Source: Bacillus vallismortis (GTDB lineage: Bacteria; Bacillota; Bacilli; Bacillales; Bacillaceae). From it: 64,000 bases of DNA. The position numbers and the translations under genes were made by a program. Shown piece by piece: positions 1 to 10,149 of this stretch; the stretch's first letter is position 1, and each line of letters opens with the position of its first letter. The DNA is taken from positions 1,788,137 to 1,852,136 of the forward strand of contig NZ_CP160797.1 of the NCBI RefSeq assembly GCF_040784915.1, in the 5' to 3' direction. The notes under the pieces were generated by a model. That model worked only from the letters and a program-made list of their open reading frames with translations. It made no database searches and was not told the origin of the DNA.

Positions 1-70
1 ATCAGGGTTAAATATCACATCTGCGGAATCAATGGCTGACGGCGCGCAGAAAATCGTATCCTTAGTTTAA
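1..70 (+). CDS. sucC: Succinyl-CoA synthetase beta subunit, C-terminal end (partial)
   Basis: Only the last 22 codons and the TAA stop (68-70) are inside the window; the gene starts upstream. The reading frame ends in ADGAQKIVSLV, which fits the C terminus of the ADP-forming beta subunit of succinyl-CoA ligase. The identification rests mainly on sucD following 28 bases later, the standard sucCD operon order. The beta subunit carries the ATP-grasp nucleotide site and pairs with SucD in the TCA cycle. Confidence 0.85.
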   Translation, partial: SGLNITSAESMADGAQKIVSLV

Positions 71-98
71 GAAAGAATGAAAGGCAGGGGACCAGATA

Positions 99-1001
99 AT
101 GAGTGTTTTTATTAATAAAGATACAAGAGTTATTGTGCAAGGGATTACAGGTTCTACCGCTTTATTTCATACGAAACAGATGCTCGAATACGGCACAAAT
201 ATCGTAGGCGGTGTAACACCTGGAAAAGGCGGAACTGAAGCGGAAGGGGTTCCTGTATTTAATACAGTGGCTGACGCAGTTCAAACGACCGGCGCTAACG
301 CGTCTGTTATATATGTGCCGGCACCGTTTGCAGCTGATGCGATTATGGAAGCGGTAGATGCGGAGCTTGATCTCGTGATCTGCATCACTGAACATATTCC
401 GGTTTTGGATATGGTAAAGGTAAAACGCTTTATGGAAGGCAAAAAAACGAGACTGATAGGGCCGAACTGTCCTGGTGTTATCACGCCTGAAGAATGCAAA
501 ATCGGCATTATGCCTGGATATATCCATAAAAAGGGTCATGTAGGCGTTGTATCGCGTTCAGGAACATTAACATACGAAGCGGTGCACCAGCTGTCAGAAG
601 CCGGTGTAGGACAATCTACAGCTGTTGGAATCGGCGGCGACCCTGTAAATGGAACAAACTTTATTGACGTTTTAAAAGCGTTTAACGAAGATCCTGACAC
701 ACATGCTGTCATTATGATTGGCGAAATCGGCGGTACTGCCGAAGAGGAAGCGGCAGAGTGGGTAAAAGCCAACATGACAAAACCGGTAGTCGGTTTTATC
801 GGCGGTAAAACAGCACCCCCAGGGAAGCGCATGGGACATGCCGGCGCCATTATTTCCGGCGGGAAAGGTACAGCTGATGAAAAAATCAAAACCCTTAATG
901 CATGCGGAATAAAAGTTGCAGACACACCTTCTGTAATGGGCGAAACGTTAATTAAGGTGCTGAAAGAGAAGAACTTGTTCGAAACTTGCAAAACGCATTA
1001 A
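99..1001 (+). CDS. sucD: Succinyl-CoA synthetase alpha subunit (ADP-forming)
   Basis: Alpha subunit of succinyl-CoA ligase, converting succinyl-CoA to succinate with formation of ATP in the cytoplasmic TCA cycle. The 300-residue protein has the N-terminal CoA-binding Rossmann domain (about residues 1-120) followed by the ligase domain. The phosphorylated histidine lies in the motif [10 protein letters not shown], His247, and the glutamate-rich [14 protein letters not shown] segment precedes it. The ATG start follows a purine-rich ribosome site (AGGGGA), and length is typical of the family. It is the second gene of sucCD, followed at once by an intrinsic terminator at 1006-1040. Confidence 0.97.
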   Translation: MSVFINKDTRVIVQGITGSTALFHTKQMLEYGTNIVGGVTPGKGGTEAEGVPVFNTVADAVQTTGANASVIYVPAPFAADAIMEAVDAELDLVICITEHIPVLDMVKVKRFMEGKKTRLIGPNCPGVITPEECKIGIMPGYIHKKGHVGVVSRSGTLTYEAVHQLSEAGVGQSTAVGIGGDPVNGTNFIDVLKAFNEDPDTHAVIMIGEIGGTAEEEAAEWVKANMTKPVVGFIGGKTAPPGKRMGHAGAIISGGKGTADEKIKTLNACGIKVADTPSVMGETLIKVLKEKNLFETCKTH

Positions 1002-1005
1002 TAAA

Positions 1006-1040
1006 GAAGGAACAGCCGTCAAGGCTGTTCTATCTTTTTC
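1006..1040 (+). terminator. Intrinsic terminator of sucCD
   Basis: GAACAGCC and GGCTGTTC form an 8-bp stem (1010-1017 with 1023-1030) around a five-base loop, followed after TA by a T-rich run (TCTTTTTC). It separates sucD from dprA. Confidence 0.85.
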
Positions 1041-1061
1041 TGTCAAAAGGAGGTCAATATA

Positions 1062-1955
1062 TTGGATCAGCCCGCTGCCTGTTTAATGAATTGCAGAATC
1101 AATCAATTATTATCCCCATCCCTTCTATTAAAATGGTGGAAAGCCGATCCATCTATGTCGCTGACATCACCCATGTTAGAAACTGTTACTCGCGGTAAAA
1201 GAGAGGCAGCTGCATTAAAAAACAAAATAGAAAAACATTATCCAAAGCTTCAGCGTGTACTTGCTTCTTACCATGAGCAAGGCATTATCCCCATCCCGAT
1301 TTCTTCTAAGCAATATCCTTTCTGGCTGCAAACCATTTATGATCCCCCCGCCGTCCTGTTTGCAAAGGGTGATATGGCTCTTCTTTCCGAAGGGAGGAAA
1401 ATTGGAATTGTAGGTACAAGAAATCCAACAGCTTATGGGATGCATGTTGTCAATCACCTTACTAAAGAGCTTTGCCGCAAAGAGTGGGTGATTGTCAGCG
1501 GACTTGCGTCTGGGATAGACGGAATGTCCCACGCGGCAAGTATTAAGGCGAAGGGGCGGACAATCGGCGTCATTGCAGGGGGATTTCATCACATTTATCC
1601 CCGGGAAAACCTTCAGTTAGCAAATCACATGGCAAAACACCATATCCTTCTGTCAGAGCATCCACCTGAAACTAAACCCCAAAAATGGCATTTCCCTATG
1701 AGAAACCGTATCATCAGCGGATTAAGTGAAGGCATTATTGTTGTGCAGGGCAAAGAAAAAAGCGGTTCGCTGATTACTGCATATCAAGCACTGGAACAAG
1801 GGAGAGAAGTTTTTGCCGTACCCGGTTCATTATTTGATCCTTACGCCGGAGGTCCTATAAAACTGATTCAGCAGGGGGCTAAAGCCATATGGTCAGCAGA
1901 GGATGTTTTCGAGGAGCTTCCTGAAAGAAACGTTCAATATACGGAACCCTTTTGA
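1062..1955 (+). CDS. dprA: DNA processing protein DprA (Smf)
   Basis: Protein that binds incoming single-stranded DNA during transformation and loads RecA onto it. The 297 residues contain the extended Rossmann fold of the family: IGIVGTRNPTAYG, then VSGLASGIDGMSHAAS, VIAGG.HHIYPREN, MRNRIISGLSEGIIVVQ, and GREVFAVPG. A TTG start at 1062 is preferred because a strong AAAGGAGG lies 8 bases upstream and the length then matches the B. subtilis protein. A later, shorter start is not supported by a ribosome site. In B. subtilis the gene belongs to the ComK competence regulon; I did not find a convincing ComK box pair here. Confidence 0.93.
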   Translation: MDQPAACLMNCRINQLLSPSLLLKWWKADPSMSLTSPMLETVTRGKREAAALKNKIEKHYPKLQRVLASYHEQGIIPIPISSKQYPFWLQTIYDPPAVLFAKGDMALLSEGRKIGIVGTRNPTAYGMHVVNHLTKELCRKEWVIVSGLASGIDGMSHAASIKAKGRTIGVIAGGFHHIYPRENLQLANHMAKHHILLSEHPPETKPQKWHFPMRNRIISGLSEGIIVVQGKEKSGSLITAYQALEQGREVFAVPGSLFDPYAGGPIKLIQQGAKAIWSAEDVFEELPERNVQYTEPF

Positions 1956-1963
1956 ATTATCGT

Positions 1964-1992
1964 TTGACAAACGGCATTGTAATATTTAATAA
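1964..1992 (+). promoter_or_regulatory. Candidate sigma-A promoter of topA
   Basis: A perfect -35 TTGACA (1964-1969) is followed after 17 bases by TAATAA (1987-1992). A second possible pair, TTGCAT (2009-2014) and TAATGA (2032-2037), also has 17-base spacing. The topA start is about 150 bases downstream of the first. The whole gap 1956-2141 is very AT-rich. No other gene is seen in it. Confidence 0.55.
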
Positions 1993-2141
1993 TAGTGAGG
2001 ATTTAAAGTTGCATATTGTTTTCTATTTAAATAATGACGTTCATCATAAAGAATGAAATGTTGAAAGCCAAATAAAGACAGCAGCAAAAATAAAATTGAA
2101 ATACTTGAAAAGAGAGAGAACACCTCTTGAGGGGGATGAAA

Positions 2142-4217
2142 ATGTCTGATTATCTAGTCATCGTGGAATCGCCTGCTAAGGCGAAAACGATTGAACGTTA
2201 CTTAGGTAAAAAATATAAAGTAAAAGCATCAATGGGACATGTCCGAGATCTTCCAAAAAGTCAAATGGGAGTTGACATAGAACAGAATTTCGAACCAAAA
2301 TATATTACCATTCGAGGTAAAGGCCCGGTATTAAAAGAGTTGAAAACGGCTGCGAAAAAAGCTAAAAAAGTATATCTCGCAGCCGACCCCGACAGAGAAG
2401 GGGAAGCGATTGCATGGCACTTGGCACACAGCCTTGATTTAGATCTCAATTCAGACTGCCGTGTGGTGTTTAACGAAATTACAAAAGACGCCATTAAGGA
2501 ATCGTTTAAACATCCCCGCATGATCAATATGGATTTAGTGGATGCACAGCAGGCGAGACGTATTTTAGACAGGCTTGTCGGATACAAAATCAGTCCTATC
2601 CTATGGAAAAAAGTCAAGAAAGGGCTTAGCGCAGGCCGCGTTCAATCCGTTGCCCTCCGTTTGATTACTGACCGTGAAAAAGAAATTAACGACTTTAAGC
2701 CGGAGGAATATTGGACCATTGACGGTACGTTCTTAAAAGGACAGGAAACGTTCGAAGGGAGCTTTTTCGGAAAAAACGGCAAAAAACTTCCTTTAAATAG
2801 TGAAGCCGACGTAAAAGACATTCTTTCTCAGCTTAAAGGCAATAAATATACAGTTGAAAAAGTAACGAAAAAGGAACGTAAACGTAATCCGGCTTTGCCT
2901 TTTACCACTTCCACCCTGCAGCAGGAAGCGGCTCGCAAACTCAATTTCAGAGCGAAGAAAACGATGATGATTGCACAGCAATTATATGAAGGAATCGATC
3001 TTGGAAGAGAAGGAACTGTCGGTCTGATCACGTATATGAGAACGGATTCAACCCGTATTTCAAATACGGCGGTTGATGAAGCTGCTGCATTTATTGATCA
3101 GGCATACGGCAAAGAGTTCTTAGGCGGCAAACGAAAGCCTGCGAAAAAGAATGAAAGTGCCCAGGATGCCCACGAAGCCATCCGTCCGACATCAGTTCTC
3201 AGAAAACCTAGTGAATTAAAAGCAGTACTCGGCAGAGATCAGATGAGATTGTATAAATTAATTTGGGAGCGCTTTGTTGCCAGCCAAATGGCACCTGCAA
3301 TTCTCGATACAATGAGTGTCGATCTGACAAACAATGGTTTGACATTTCGTGCAAATGGAAGTAAAGTCAAGTTTTCCGGGTTTATGAAGGTGTATGTTGA
3401 AGGAAAAGACGACCAAATGGAAGAAAATAACCGGATGCTGCCTGACTTACAAGAAGGCGACACGGTATTATCAAAAGATATAGAACCGGAGCAGCATTTT
3501 ACCCAGCCGCCTCCGCGATATACCGAGGCACGACTCGTTAAAACTCTTGAAGAACTCGGTATCGGCCGTCCTTCCACGTATGCTCCGACGCTTGATACCA
3601 TTCAGCGGCGCGGCTATGTGTCTTTGGATAATAAACGTTTTATTCCGACTGAACTAGGGCAGATCGTTCTTGACTTGATTATGGAATTTTTCCCTGAAAT
3701 CATTAACGTTGAGTTTACAGCGAAAATGGAAAAAGACCTTGATCATGTTGAAGAAGGCGATACCGAATGGGTTAAGATTATTGATAACTTCTACGCGGAT
3801 TTTGAAAAACGCGTGAAAAAAGCTGAAGCGGAAATGAAAGAAGTTGAAATCGAGCCTGAATATGCAGGGGAAGATTGTGAGTTGTGCAGTTCTCCAATGG
3901 TATATAAAATGGGCCGATACGGTAAATTCTTAGCTTGCTCCAACTTTCCGGATTGCCGGAACACAAAGCCGATTGTGAAACAAATCGGCGTGAAGTGCCC
4001 GAGCTGCGGTGAAGGAAATATTGTTGAACGAAAATCGAAAAAGAAACGGGTTTTTTACGGCTGTGACCGTTATCCGGACTGTGAATTCGTTTCCTGGGAC
4101 AAACCAATTGAACGAAAATGCCCGAAATGCGAAAAAATGCTCGTCGAGAAAAAACTCAAAAAAGGCATACAAGTCCAATGCGTGGAATGCGATTATAAGG
4201 AAGAACCACAGAAGTAG
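2142..4217 (+). CDS. topA: DNA topoisomerase I
   Basis: Type IA topoisomerase that relaxes negative supercoils. The 691-residue protein has the N-terminal Toprim domain ([25 protein letters not shown]), the catalytic tyrosine in [12 protein letters not shown] (Tyr298), and three C-terminal four-cysteine zinc motifs beginning CELC, CPSC and CPKC. Start: in-frame TTG (2127) and ATG (2136) lie upstream, but the GAGGGGG ribosome site at 2129-2135 sits six bases before the ATG at 2142, which also gives the usual family length. It is transcribed from its own promoter, apparently independently of dprA. Confidence 0.96.
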   Translation: MSDYLVIVESPAKAKTIERYLGKKYKVKASMGHVRDLPKSQMGVDIEQNFEPKYITIRGKGPVLKELKTAAKKAKKVYLAADPDREGEAIAWHLAHSLDLDLNSDCRVVFNEITKDAIKESFKHPRMINMDLVDAQQARRILDRLVGYKISPILWKKVKKGLSAGRVQSVALRLITDREKEINDFKPEEYWTIDGTFLKGQETFEGSFFGKNGKKLPLNSEADVKDILSQLKGNKYTVEKVTKKERKRNPALPFTTSTLQQEAARKLNFRAKKTMMIAQQLYEGIDLGREGTVGLITYMRTDSTRISNTAVDEAAAFIDQAYGKEFLGGKRKPAKKNESAQDAHEAIRPTSVLRKPSELKAVLGRDQMRLYKLIWERFVASQMAPAILDTMSVDLTNNGLTFRANGSKVKFSGFMKVYVEGKDDQMEENNRMLPDLQEGDTVLSKDIEPEQHFTQPPPRYTEARLVKTLEELGIGRPSTYAPTLDTIQRRGYVSLDNKRFIPTELGQIVLDLIMEFFPEIINVEFTAKMEKDLDHVEEGDTEWVKIIDNFYADFEKRVKKAEAEMKEVEIEPEYAGEDCELCSSPMVYKMGRYGKFLACSNFPDCRNTKPIVKQIGVKCPSCGEGNIVERKSKKKRVFYGCDRYPDCEFVSWDKPIERKCPKCEKMLVEKKLKKGIQVQCVECDYKEEPQK

Positions 4218-4218
4218 C

Positions 4219-4245
4219 GGTGAGCAGGGTCTTGCTCACCTTCTT
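4219..4245 (+). terminator. Probable intrinsic terminator after topA
   Basis: GGTGAGCA (4219-4226) pairs perfectly with TGCTCACC (4233-4240) around a six-base loop, followed by the T-rich TTCTTTGTG. The T run is interrupted, so some readthrough into trmFO is likely. Confidence 0.6.
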
Positions 4246-4292
4246 TGTGTGTTAAAAGAAGGCCTTGAATAATAAACTAGGAGATGTGAAAG

Positions 4293-5600
4293 ATGAACCA
4301 ACAAACAGTGAATGTAATCGGAGCCGGACTCGCAGGAAGTGAAGCGGCATGGCAGCTTGCCAAACGGGGAATTCAAGTCAAATTATATGAAATGCGTCCT
4401 GTTAAACAAACGCCTGCGCACCATACAGATAAATTTGCCGAGCTTGTGTGCAGCAACTCTCTGCGCTCCAACACACTTGCTAATGCGGTCGGTGTATTAA
4501 AGGAAGAAATGCGGGCACTAGATTCAGCTATCATCGCGGCCGCTGACGAATGTTCGGTGCCTGCCGGCGGTGCTCTCGCGGTAGACCGTCATGAATTTGC
4601 CGCAAGCGTGACAAATCGGGTAAAAAACCATCCAAACGTAACCGTTATGAATGAAGAAGTGACGGAAATTCCAGAAGGTCCTACCGTTATCGCAACGGGA
4701 CCGTTAACGTCTGAATCGCTGTCAGCCCAGCTGAAGGAGCTGACTGGAGAAGACTATTTATATTTTTATGACGCAGCGGCGCCAATTGTAGAAAAAGACA
4801 GCCTTGATATGGATAAAGTGTACTTGAAATCCCGTTATGATAAAGGTGAAGCGGCGTATTTGAACTGCCCGATGACAGAAGAAGAGTTTGACCGTTTTCA
4901 TGAAGCATTAACATCAGCAGAAACAGTCCCTTTAAAAGAGTTTGAAAAAGAGATTTTCTTTGAAGGCTGCATGCCGATTGAAGTCATGGCAAAACGGGGA
5001 AAGAAAACAATGCTTTTCGGACCGATGAAGCCGGTTGGATTAGAGCATCCTGAGACAGGAAAACGTCCTTATGCTGTCGTCCAGCTCAGACAGGATGATG
5101 CTGCGGGAACACTCTATAATATTGTAGGATTCCAGACTCATTTAAAATGGGGAGACCAAAAAGAAGTTCTCAAATTGATTCCGGGGTTAGAAAATGTAGA
5201 AATCGTCAGATACGGCGTGATGCACAGAAACACATTCATTAACTCTCCAAGCCTGTTAAAGCCGACTTATCAATTTAAAAACCGCAGTGATTTGTTCTTT
5301 GCAGGCCAAATGACGGGAGTAGAAGGATACGTGGAATCAGCTGCATCAGGACTCATAGCAGGCATTAATGCGGCTAAACTTGTACTAGGAGAAGAGCTTG
5401 TCACTTTCCCTCAGGAAACAGCGATAGGCAGTATGGCTCACTATATTACAACAACAAACCAGAAGAACTTCCAGCCGATGAATGCAAACTTTGGGCTTTT
5501 AAAAGAATTGCCTGTTAAAATTAAAAATAAAAAAGAGCGGAATGAACAATACGCGAACCGTGCGATTGAGACAATTCAAACAATTTTGAAAACAATATAG
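4293..5600 (+). CDS. trmFO: Folate- and FAD-dependent tRNA (uracil-54-C5)-methyltransferase TrmFO
   Basis: Makes ribothymidine at position 54 of tRNA using methylenetetrahydrofolate as carbon donor and reduced FAD (formerly gid/ylyC). The 435-residue protein opens with the FAD dinucleotide motif [13 protein letters not shown] (about residues 5-17). Both functionally important cysteines known from the B. subtilis enzyme are present: Cys53 in [10 protein letters not shown] and Cys226 in [10 protein letters not shown] GidA-like C-terminal FAD segment [16 protein letters not shown] is also seen. The start is supported by GGAGATG upstream. It lies between topA and the codV operon. Confidence 0.95.
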   Translation: MNQQTVNVIGAGLAGSEAAWQLAKRGIQVKLYEMRPVKQTPAHHTDKFAELVCSNSLRSNTLANAVGVLKEEMRALDSAIIAAADECSVPAGGALAVDRHEFAASVTNRVKNHPNVTVMNEEVTEIPEGPTVIATGPLTSESLSAQLKELTGEDYLYFYDAAAPIVEKDSLDMDKVYLKSRYDKGEAAYLNCPMTEEEFDRFHEALTSAETVPLKEFEKEIFFEGCMPIEVMAKRGKKTMLFGPMKPVGLEHPETGKRPYAVVQLRQDDAAGTLYNIVGFQTHLKWGDQKEVLKLIPGLENVEIVRYGVMHRNTFINSPSLLKPTYQFKNRSDLFFAGQMTGVEGYVESAASGLIAGINAAKLVLGEELVTFPQETAIGSMAHYITTTNQKNFQPMNANFGLLKELPVKIKNKKERNEQYANRAIETIQTILKTI

Positions 5601-5607
5601 GTATTGA

Positions 5608-5636
5608 TTGCAACCTGAACGCGATTTGTGATACCA
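5608..5636 (+). promoter_or_regulatory. Candidate promoter of the xerC-hslV-hslU-codY operon
   Basis: TTGCAA (5608-5613) and ATACCA (5631-5636) are separated by 17 bases, directly after the trmFO stop and about 30 bases before the xerC start. The -10 is poor but is preceded by TGTG, resembling an extended -10. Alternative -35 is TTGATT at 5604. No terminator separates trmFO from this site. Confidence 0.4.
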
Positions 5637-5666
5637 TTTAAAAGCCCTTTCTGGGGAGGTTTAGGT

Positions 5667-6581
5667 ATGGATAATGTTAAGAATTTCGTAAAGTTATTCG
5701 TAGAATATTTACAAATTGAAAAAAATTATTCACAATATACTATTGTGAATTATGTGGATTCAATTGAAGAATTCGAGACTTTTCTGCGCGTTCAAGGTAT
5801 AAATGGATTTGAAGAAGCTGCATATCAGGATACTAGGATTTTTTTGACGGAAGCCTATGAAAAAGGTTTATCGAGAAGAACGATAAGCAAAAAGATATCT
5901 GCATTAAGAAGCTTTTATAAGTTTCTGATGCGGGAAAAGCTTGTTGAAGAAAATCCGTTTCAGCTTGTTCATCTGCCGAAACAAGAAAAACGGATACCGA
6001 AGTTTCTATATCAAAAAGAGCTTGAGGAGCTGTTTGAAGTTTCAGATATAAGCCAGCCGGCCGGAATGAGGGATCAAGCGCTGTTAGAGCTTCTCTATGC
6101 CACCGGAATGAGGGTCAGTGAATGCTGTTCCATAACTGTTAACGATGTTGATTTATTTATGGACACTGTGCTTGTTCACGGCAAAGGCAAGAAGCAGCGC
6201 TATATCCCCTTTGGGTCTTACGCCCGCGAAGCGTTGAAGGTATATATGAATAGCGGAAGACAGTGCTTGCTGATGAAAGCAAAAGAACCTCATGATCTAT
6301 TATTCGTGAATCAAAGAGGCGGACCGCTTACAGCCCGAGGCATCAGACATATTTTAAGCGGGCTTGTTCAAAAAGCGTCCGGCACTTTACATATCCATCC
6401 GCATATGCTTCGACATACGTTCGCCACTCATCTGTTAAACGAAGGAGCAGATTTGAGAAGTGTTCAAGAATTGCTCGGACATTCCAATCTGTCTTCGACA
6501 CAGATATATACGCACGTTTCGAAGGAAATGTTGAGAAACACATATATGTCTCACCATCCAAGAGCTTTTAAGAAAAATTAA
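5667..6581 (+). CDS. xerC: Site-specific tyrosine recombinase XerC (CodV)
   Basis: With XerD (RipX) it resolves chromosome dimers at dif. The 304-residue protein has the N-terminal SAM-like core-binding domain (about 1-90) and the C-terminal catalytic domain with the full tyrosine recombinase set: Arg149 in ATGMRVSE, the beta-hairpin lysine in HGKGKKQR, HMLRHTFATHLL with the second His and Arg, LGHSNLSSTQIY and Tyr281. A GTG 39 bases upstream keeps the frame open, but GGGGAGG at 5653-5659 sits before the ATG at 5667, the start adopted here. First gene of the operon that ends with codY (codV in B. subtilis). Confidence 0.95.
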   Translation: MDNVKNFVKLFVEYLQIEKNYSQYTIVNYVDSIEEFETFLRVQGINGFEEAAYQDTRIFLTEAYEKGLSRRTISKKISALRSFYKFLMREKLVEENPFQLVHLPKQEKRIPKFLYQKELEELFEVSDISQPAGMRDQALLELLYATGMRVSECCSITVNDVDLFMDTVLVHGKGKKQRYIPFGSYAREALKVYMNSGRQCLLMKAKEPHDLLFVNQRGGPLTARGIRHILSGLVQKASGTLHIHPHMLRHTFATHLLNEGADLRSVQELLGHSNLSSTQIYTHVSKEMLRNTYMSHHPRAFKKN

Positions 6582-6593
6582 AGGAGGCCCTTT

Positions 6594-7139
6594 ATGTCAT
6601 CTTTTCATGCGACCACAATATTTGCCGTGCAGCATAAGGGACGAAGTGCTATGTCCGGAGACGGCCAAGTGACATTTGGTCAGGCTGTTGTCATGAAACA
6701 CACTGCACGAAAAGTGAGAAAACTGTTCAATGGTAAGGTTCTTGCTGGGTTTGCGGGATCTGTTGCAGACGCTTTCACTTTATTCGAAAAGTTTGAAGCT
6801 AAGCTTGAAGAGTACAACGGCAACTTAAAACGAGCCGCTGTTGAGCTTGCTAAAGAATGGCGCAGCGATAAAGTGCTTAGAAAGCTTGAAGCCATGTTAA
6901 TCGTTATGAATCAGGATACTTTGCTTCTCGTATCGGGAACAGGCGAGGTAATCGAACCAGATGACGGCATTCTCGCGATTGGATCAGGAGGCAATTACGC
7001 TTTGGCGGCCGGAAGAGCTTTGAAAAAACATGCCGGTGAAAGCATGTCTGCAAGTGAGATTGCTAGAGCCGCGTTAGAAACAGCGGGCGAAATTTGTGTT
7101 TACACGAACGATCAAATCATACTGGAAGAACTTGAATAG
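6594..7139 (+). CDS. clpQ: ATP-dependent protease peptidase subunit ClpQ (HslV/CodW)
   Basis: Proteasome-like peptidase that forms a complex with the ClpY ATPase. Most bacterial HslV proteins start after Met removal with the nucleophile in TTI. Here the same TTIFAV element begins at residue 7, behind the extra residues SSFHA, so the exposed N terminus after Met removal would be Ser2. B. subtilis CodW has been reported to be an N-terminal serine protease; the sequence fits that. The body of the protein ([50 protein letters not shown]) is otherwise typical at 181 residues. The ribosome site AAGGAGG lies just before the ATG. Confidence 0.95.
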   Translation: MSSFHATTIFAVQHKGRSAMSGDGQVTFGQAVVMKHTARKVRKLFNGKVLAGFAGSVADAFTLFEKFEAKLEEYNGNLKRAAVELAKEWRSDKVLRKLEAMLIVMNQDTLLLVSGTGEVIEPDDGILAIGSGGNYALAAGRALKKHAGESMSASEIARAALETAGEICVYTNDQIILEELE

Positions 7140-7155
7140 AAAGGACTTGAGGCGC

Positions 7156-8559
7156 ATGGAAAAAAAACCATTAACACCAAGACAGATTGTAGATCGGTTA
7201 GACCAATATATTGTCGGTCAGCAAAACGCGAAAAAAGCTGTCGCCGTGGCATTAAGAAACCGCTATAGAAGAAGTCTTCTAGATGAAAAACTGAAGGATG
7301 AGGTCGTTCCGAAAAACATTTTAATGATGGGGCCTACCGGCGTTGGGAAAACTGAAATTGCCAGACGAATCGCCAAGCTCTCAGGTGCGCCATTTATCAA
7401 AATTGAAGCAACAAAATTTACTGAAGTCGGCTACGTAGGCAGAGATGTTGAATCAATGGTCAGAGACCTTGTGGAGACTTCTGTTCGGCTTATAAAAGAA
7501 GAGAAAATCAATGAAGTAAAAGAGCAGGCTGAAGAAAATGCAAATAAACGCATTGTTCATCTGTTAGTTCCTGGGAAGAAAAAACAATCAGGCGTTAAAA
7601 ATCCTTTTGAAATGTTGTTTGGCGGCAGCCAGCCGAGTGGCGAAGATGAGGCGGAGAGCCAGGAAGAAGCAAACATTGAAGAAAAAAGGAAACGAATGGA
7701 GCATCAGCTGGCTTTAGGAGAGCTCGAAGACCACTATGTAACAGTAGAAGTCGAAGAGCAGCAGCCTTCTATGTTCGACATGCTGCAGGGCTCTGGTATG
7801 GAGCAGATGGGTATGAATATGCAGGACGCACTGAGTGGATTAATGCCAAAGAAAAAGAAACGGCGTAAAATGACAGTCAGAGAAGCCAGAAAAGTTCTGA
7901 CGAATGAAGAAGCAAGTAAACTCATCGATATGGATGAAGTCGGCCAGGAAGCTGTTCAGAGAGCAGAAGAGAATGGAATTATCTTTATCGACGAGATTGA
8001 TAAAATTGCAAAAAATGGCGGCGCGTCATCCTCTGCCGATGTATCAAGAGAAGGCGTTCAGCGGGATATCCTCCCAATCGTTGAGGGTTCAACCGTTGTC
8101 ACTAAATATGGTTCGGTAAAAACAGACCATGTGTTATTTATTGCAGCAGGAGCGTTTCATATGGCAAAACCATCTGATTTGATTCCTGAACTGCAGGGGC
8201 GTTTCCCGATTCGTGTAGAACTGAGCAAACTCACGGTAGACGACTTCGTGAGAATTTTGGTTGAGCCGGATAATGCGCTGCTGAAACAATATCAGGCATT
8301 ATTGCAGACGGAAGGTATATCTCTTGAATTTTCTGACGAAGCTATTCGTAAGATTGCAGAAGTTGCTTATCATGTGAACCAGGACACAGATAATATCGGT
8401 GCGAGACGCCTTCATACAATACTTGAACGTCTATTAGAAGATCTATCGTTTGAAGCTCCTGATGTCACAATGGAGAAAATAACGATTACACCACAGTATG
8501 TCGAAGAAAAGCTAGGAACAATAGCCAAAAATAAAGATTTAAGTCAATTTATATTGTGA
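7156..8559 (+). CDS. clpY: ATP-dependent protease ATPase subunit ClpY (HslU/CodX)
   Basis: AAA+ unfoldase partner of ClpQ. The 467-residue protein contains Walker [14 protein letters not shown], pore motif segment GYVGRDVE, an inserted I domain (about residues 110-260) rich in Glu, Gln and Met, Walker [12 protein letters not shown], and the C-terminal sensor region [20 protein letters not shown]. The extreme C terminus LSQFIL is the tail that inserts into the peptidase in this family. The frame is open further upstream (to 7096, overlapping clpQ), but the ATG at 7156 follows a GGACTTGAGG ribosome site and gives the family length. Confidence 0.96.
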   Translation: MEKKPLTPRQIVDRLDQYIVGQQNAKKAVAVALRNRYRRSLLDEKLKDEVVPKNILMMGPTGVGKTEIARRIAKLSGAPFIKIEATKFTEVGYVGRDVESMVRDLVETSVRLIKEEKINEVKEQAEENANKRIVHLLVPGKKKQSGVKNPFEMLFGGSQPSGEDEAESQEEANIEEKRKRMEHQLALGELEDHYVTVEVEEQQPSMFDMLQGSGMEQMGMNMQDALSGLMPKKKKRRKMTVREARKVLTNEEASKLIDMDEVGQEAVQRAEENGIIFIDEIDKIAKNGGASSSADVSREGVQRDILPIVEGSTVVTKYGSVKTDHVLFIAAGAFHMAKPSDLIPELQGRFPIRVELSKLTVDDFVRILVEPDNALLKQYQALLQTEGISLEFSDEAIRKIAEVAYHVNQDTDNIGARRLHTILERLLEDLSFEAPDVTMEKITITPQYVEEKLGTIAKNKDLSQFIL

Positions 8560-8598
8560 AAAATTTAATATGAGGAATATTTAGGAGGATTATTTATC

Positions 8599-9378
8599 AT
8601 GGCTTTATTACAAAAAACAAGAATTATTAACTCCATGCTGCAAGCTGCGGCAGGGAAACCGGTGAACTTCAAGGAAATGGCGGAGACGCTGCGGGACGTA
8701 ATTGATTCCAATATTTTCGTTGTAAGCCGCAGAGGCAAACTCCTTGGATATTCTATTAACCAGCAAATTGAAAATGACCGCATGAAAAAAATGCTTGAGG
8801 ATCGTCAATTCCCTGAAGAATATACGAAAAATCTGTTTAACGTTCCTGAAACATCTTCTAACTTGGATATTAACAGTGAATATACTGCTTTTCCTGTTGA
8901 GAACAGAGACCTGTTCCAAGCTGGTTTAACAACAATTGTACCAATCATCGGAGGCGGAGAAAGATTAGGGACACTCATTCTTTCACGTTTACAGGATCAA
9001 TTTCAAGACGATGATTTAATTCTCGCTGAATACGGTGCTACAGTTGTCGGAATGGAAATCTTGCGAGAAAAAGCAGAAGAAATCGAAGAGGAAGCAAGAA
9101 GTAAAGCTGTCGTACAAATGGCTATCAGCTCGCTTTCTTACAGTGAGCTTGAAGCAATTGAGCACATTTTTGAAGAGCTTGACGGAAACGAAGGTCTTCT
9201 CGTTGCAAGTAAAATCGCAGACCGCGTCGGCATTACCCGATCTGTTATTGTGAACGCACTCAGAAAGCTGGAAAGCGCTGGTGTCATCGAGTCAAGATCA
9301 TTAGGAATGAAAGGTACTTATATCAAAGTGCTTAACAACAAATTCCTAATTGAATTAGAAAATCTCAAATCTCATTAA
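8599..9378 (+). CDS. codY: GTP- and branched-chain amino acid-sensing global repressor CodY
   Basis: Represses nutrient-limitation genes when isoleucine, leucine or valine and GTP are abundant. The 259-residue protein has the N-terminal GAF ligand domain (about 1-155), a linker helix, and the C-terminal winged helix-turn-helix with [23 protein letters not shown]. The motif [16 protein letters not shown] is the recognition region. Start supported by AGGAGG eight bases upstream. It is the last gene of the xerC-clpQ-clpY-codY operon and lies next to the fla/che control region, one of its known targets in B. subtilis. Confidence 0.97.
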   Translation: MALLQKTRIINSMLQAAAGKPVNFKEMAETLRDVIDSNIFVVSRRGKLLGYSINQQIENDRMKKMLEDRQFPEEYTKNLFNVPETSSNLDINSEYTAFPVENRDLFQAGLTTIVPIIGGGERLGTLILSRLQDQFQDDDLILAEYGATVVGMEILREKAEEIEEEARSKAVVQMAISSLSYSELEAIEHIFEELDGNEGLLVASKIADRVGITRSVIVNALRKLESAGVIESRSLGMKGTYIKVLNNKFLIELENLKSH

Positions 9379-9384
9379 TCACCG

Positions 9385-9415
9385 AAAGAACCCCTTTTTA
9401 AGGGGTTCTTTTTTA
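9385..9415 (+). terminator. Intrinsic terminator of codY
   Basis: AAGAACCCCTT pairs with AAGGGGTTCTT around a short T loop, followed by six T residues. A strong, textbook terminator isolating codY from the fla/che promoter region. Confidence 0.95.
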
Positions 9416-9759
9416 TGCTCAAATAAAGGAAATTGATAAGCTTTATTTCCTGGGTTGAAAGTCTTTCTTTGTAATATTTTTAATAAATCTTACATTTTTC
9501 ATTAAAAAGACTAAAAAATAACGAAAAAAATGTCGAAAAAACAGAAATTCCGCTATTTTCAGGCTTATATCAAGGTGGAAAACATAGTTCAAATAATCTA
9601 GGACTATATACCTAGTTATAAAATAGATAATTGTGAGGACATTTTTTTACACGAACTTCATAGACTTTATGCCTGTTATTTCTTACAATAAGCATATAGT
9701 TTTACAATTCTCGACAAGGATATTGAGGGTGAAAAAAACTGAAATGGAGGTAAGTGGAT
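9416..9759 (+). promoter_or_regulatory. Control region of the fla/che operon
   Basis: A gene-free stretch of about 340 bases, strongly AT-rich, between the codY terminator and flgB. In B. subtilis this region carries a sigma-A promoter controlled by SwrA/DegU and CodY and a sigma-D promoter. What I can see: a weak sigma-D-like pair TAAA (9512-9515) and GTCGAAAA (9532-9539); an interrupted dyad CTAGG (9598-9602) and CCTAG (9611-9615); a TATAGT -10-like hexamer (9695-9700) without a good -35, as expected for an activator-dependent promoter; and GGAGG at 9746-9750 for flgB. I see no good match to the 15-base CodY consensus. Exact promoter positions are not certain from sequence alone. Confidence 0.6.
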
Positions 9760-10149
9760 TTGAGCTTATTTTCTGGAACGATACAAAATCTTGAAAATGC
9801 CTTGGGCAGAGCGAATATTAAGCAAAAAGTCATAACTAATAATATCGCCAATATAGATACACCGAACTATAAGGCGAAAAAAGTCTCTTTCCAAAATTTA
9901 TTAAATCAAGAATCCTCGCGTCTCGAAGCGACAAAAACAGACTATCGTCATGTTGATTTTTCTGATACTGATTCGAATTATTCAATTGTAACAAGTGCGA
10001 ATACATCGTATCAGCAAAACGGAAACAATGTTGACGTCGACAAAGAGATGACAGAATTGGCGCAAAATCAAATCAACTATCAAGCTTTAGTTGAAAGAAT
10101 GAACGGTAAATTTAATTCGCTGAAAACCGTATTAACAGGAGGGAAATAA
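9760..10149 (+). CDS. flgB: Flagellar basal-body proximal rod protein FlgB
   Basis: Proximal rod subunit, first gene of the fla/che operon. The 129-residue product has the N-terminal rod motif ITNNIANIDTPNYKAKKVSF and the C-terminal EMTELAQNQINYQALVERMNGKF segment shared by axial proteins. Start: GTG at 9754 is only three bases from GGAGG (9746-9750), whereas TTG at 9760 has nine-base spacing and gives MSLFSGTIQ, as in B. subtilis; I chose TTG. The stop overlaps the flgC start region, suggesting translational coupling. Confidence 0.93.
   Translation: MSLFSGTIQNLENALGRANIKQKVITNNIANIDTPNYKAKKVSFQNLLNQESSRLEATKTDYRHVDFSDTDSNYSIVTSANTSYQQNGNNVDVDKEMTELAQNQINYQALVERMNGKFNSLKTVLTGGK

Noticed and set aside
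1002..1061. ComK-box pair for dprA
   Set aside because: No two AAAA-N5-TTTT boxes at helical spacing could be seen; the competence link comes only from knowledge of B. subtilis.
9541..9570. CodY box near ATTTTCAGG in the fla/che region
   Set aside because: Only about nine of fifteen bases match the CodY consensus, so it is not reported as a site.
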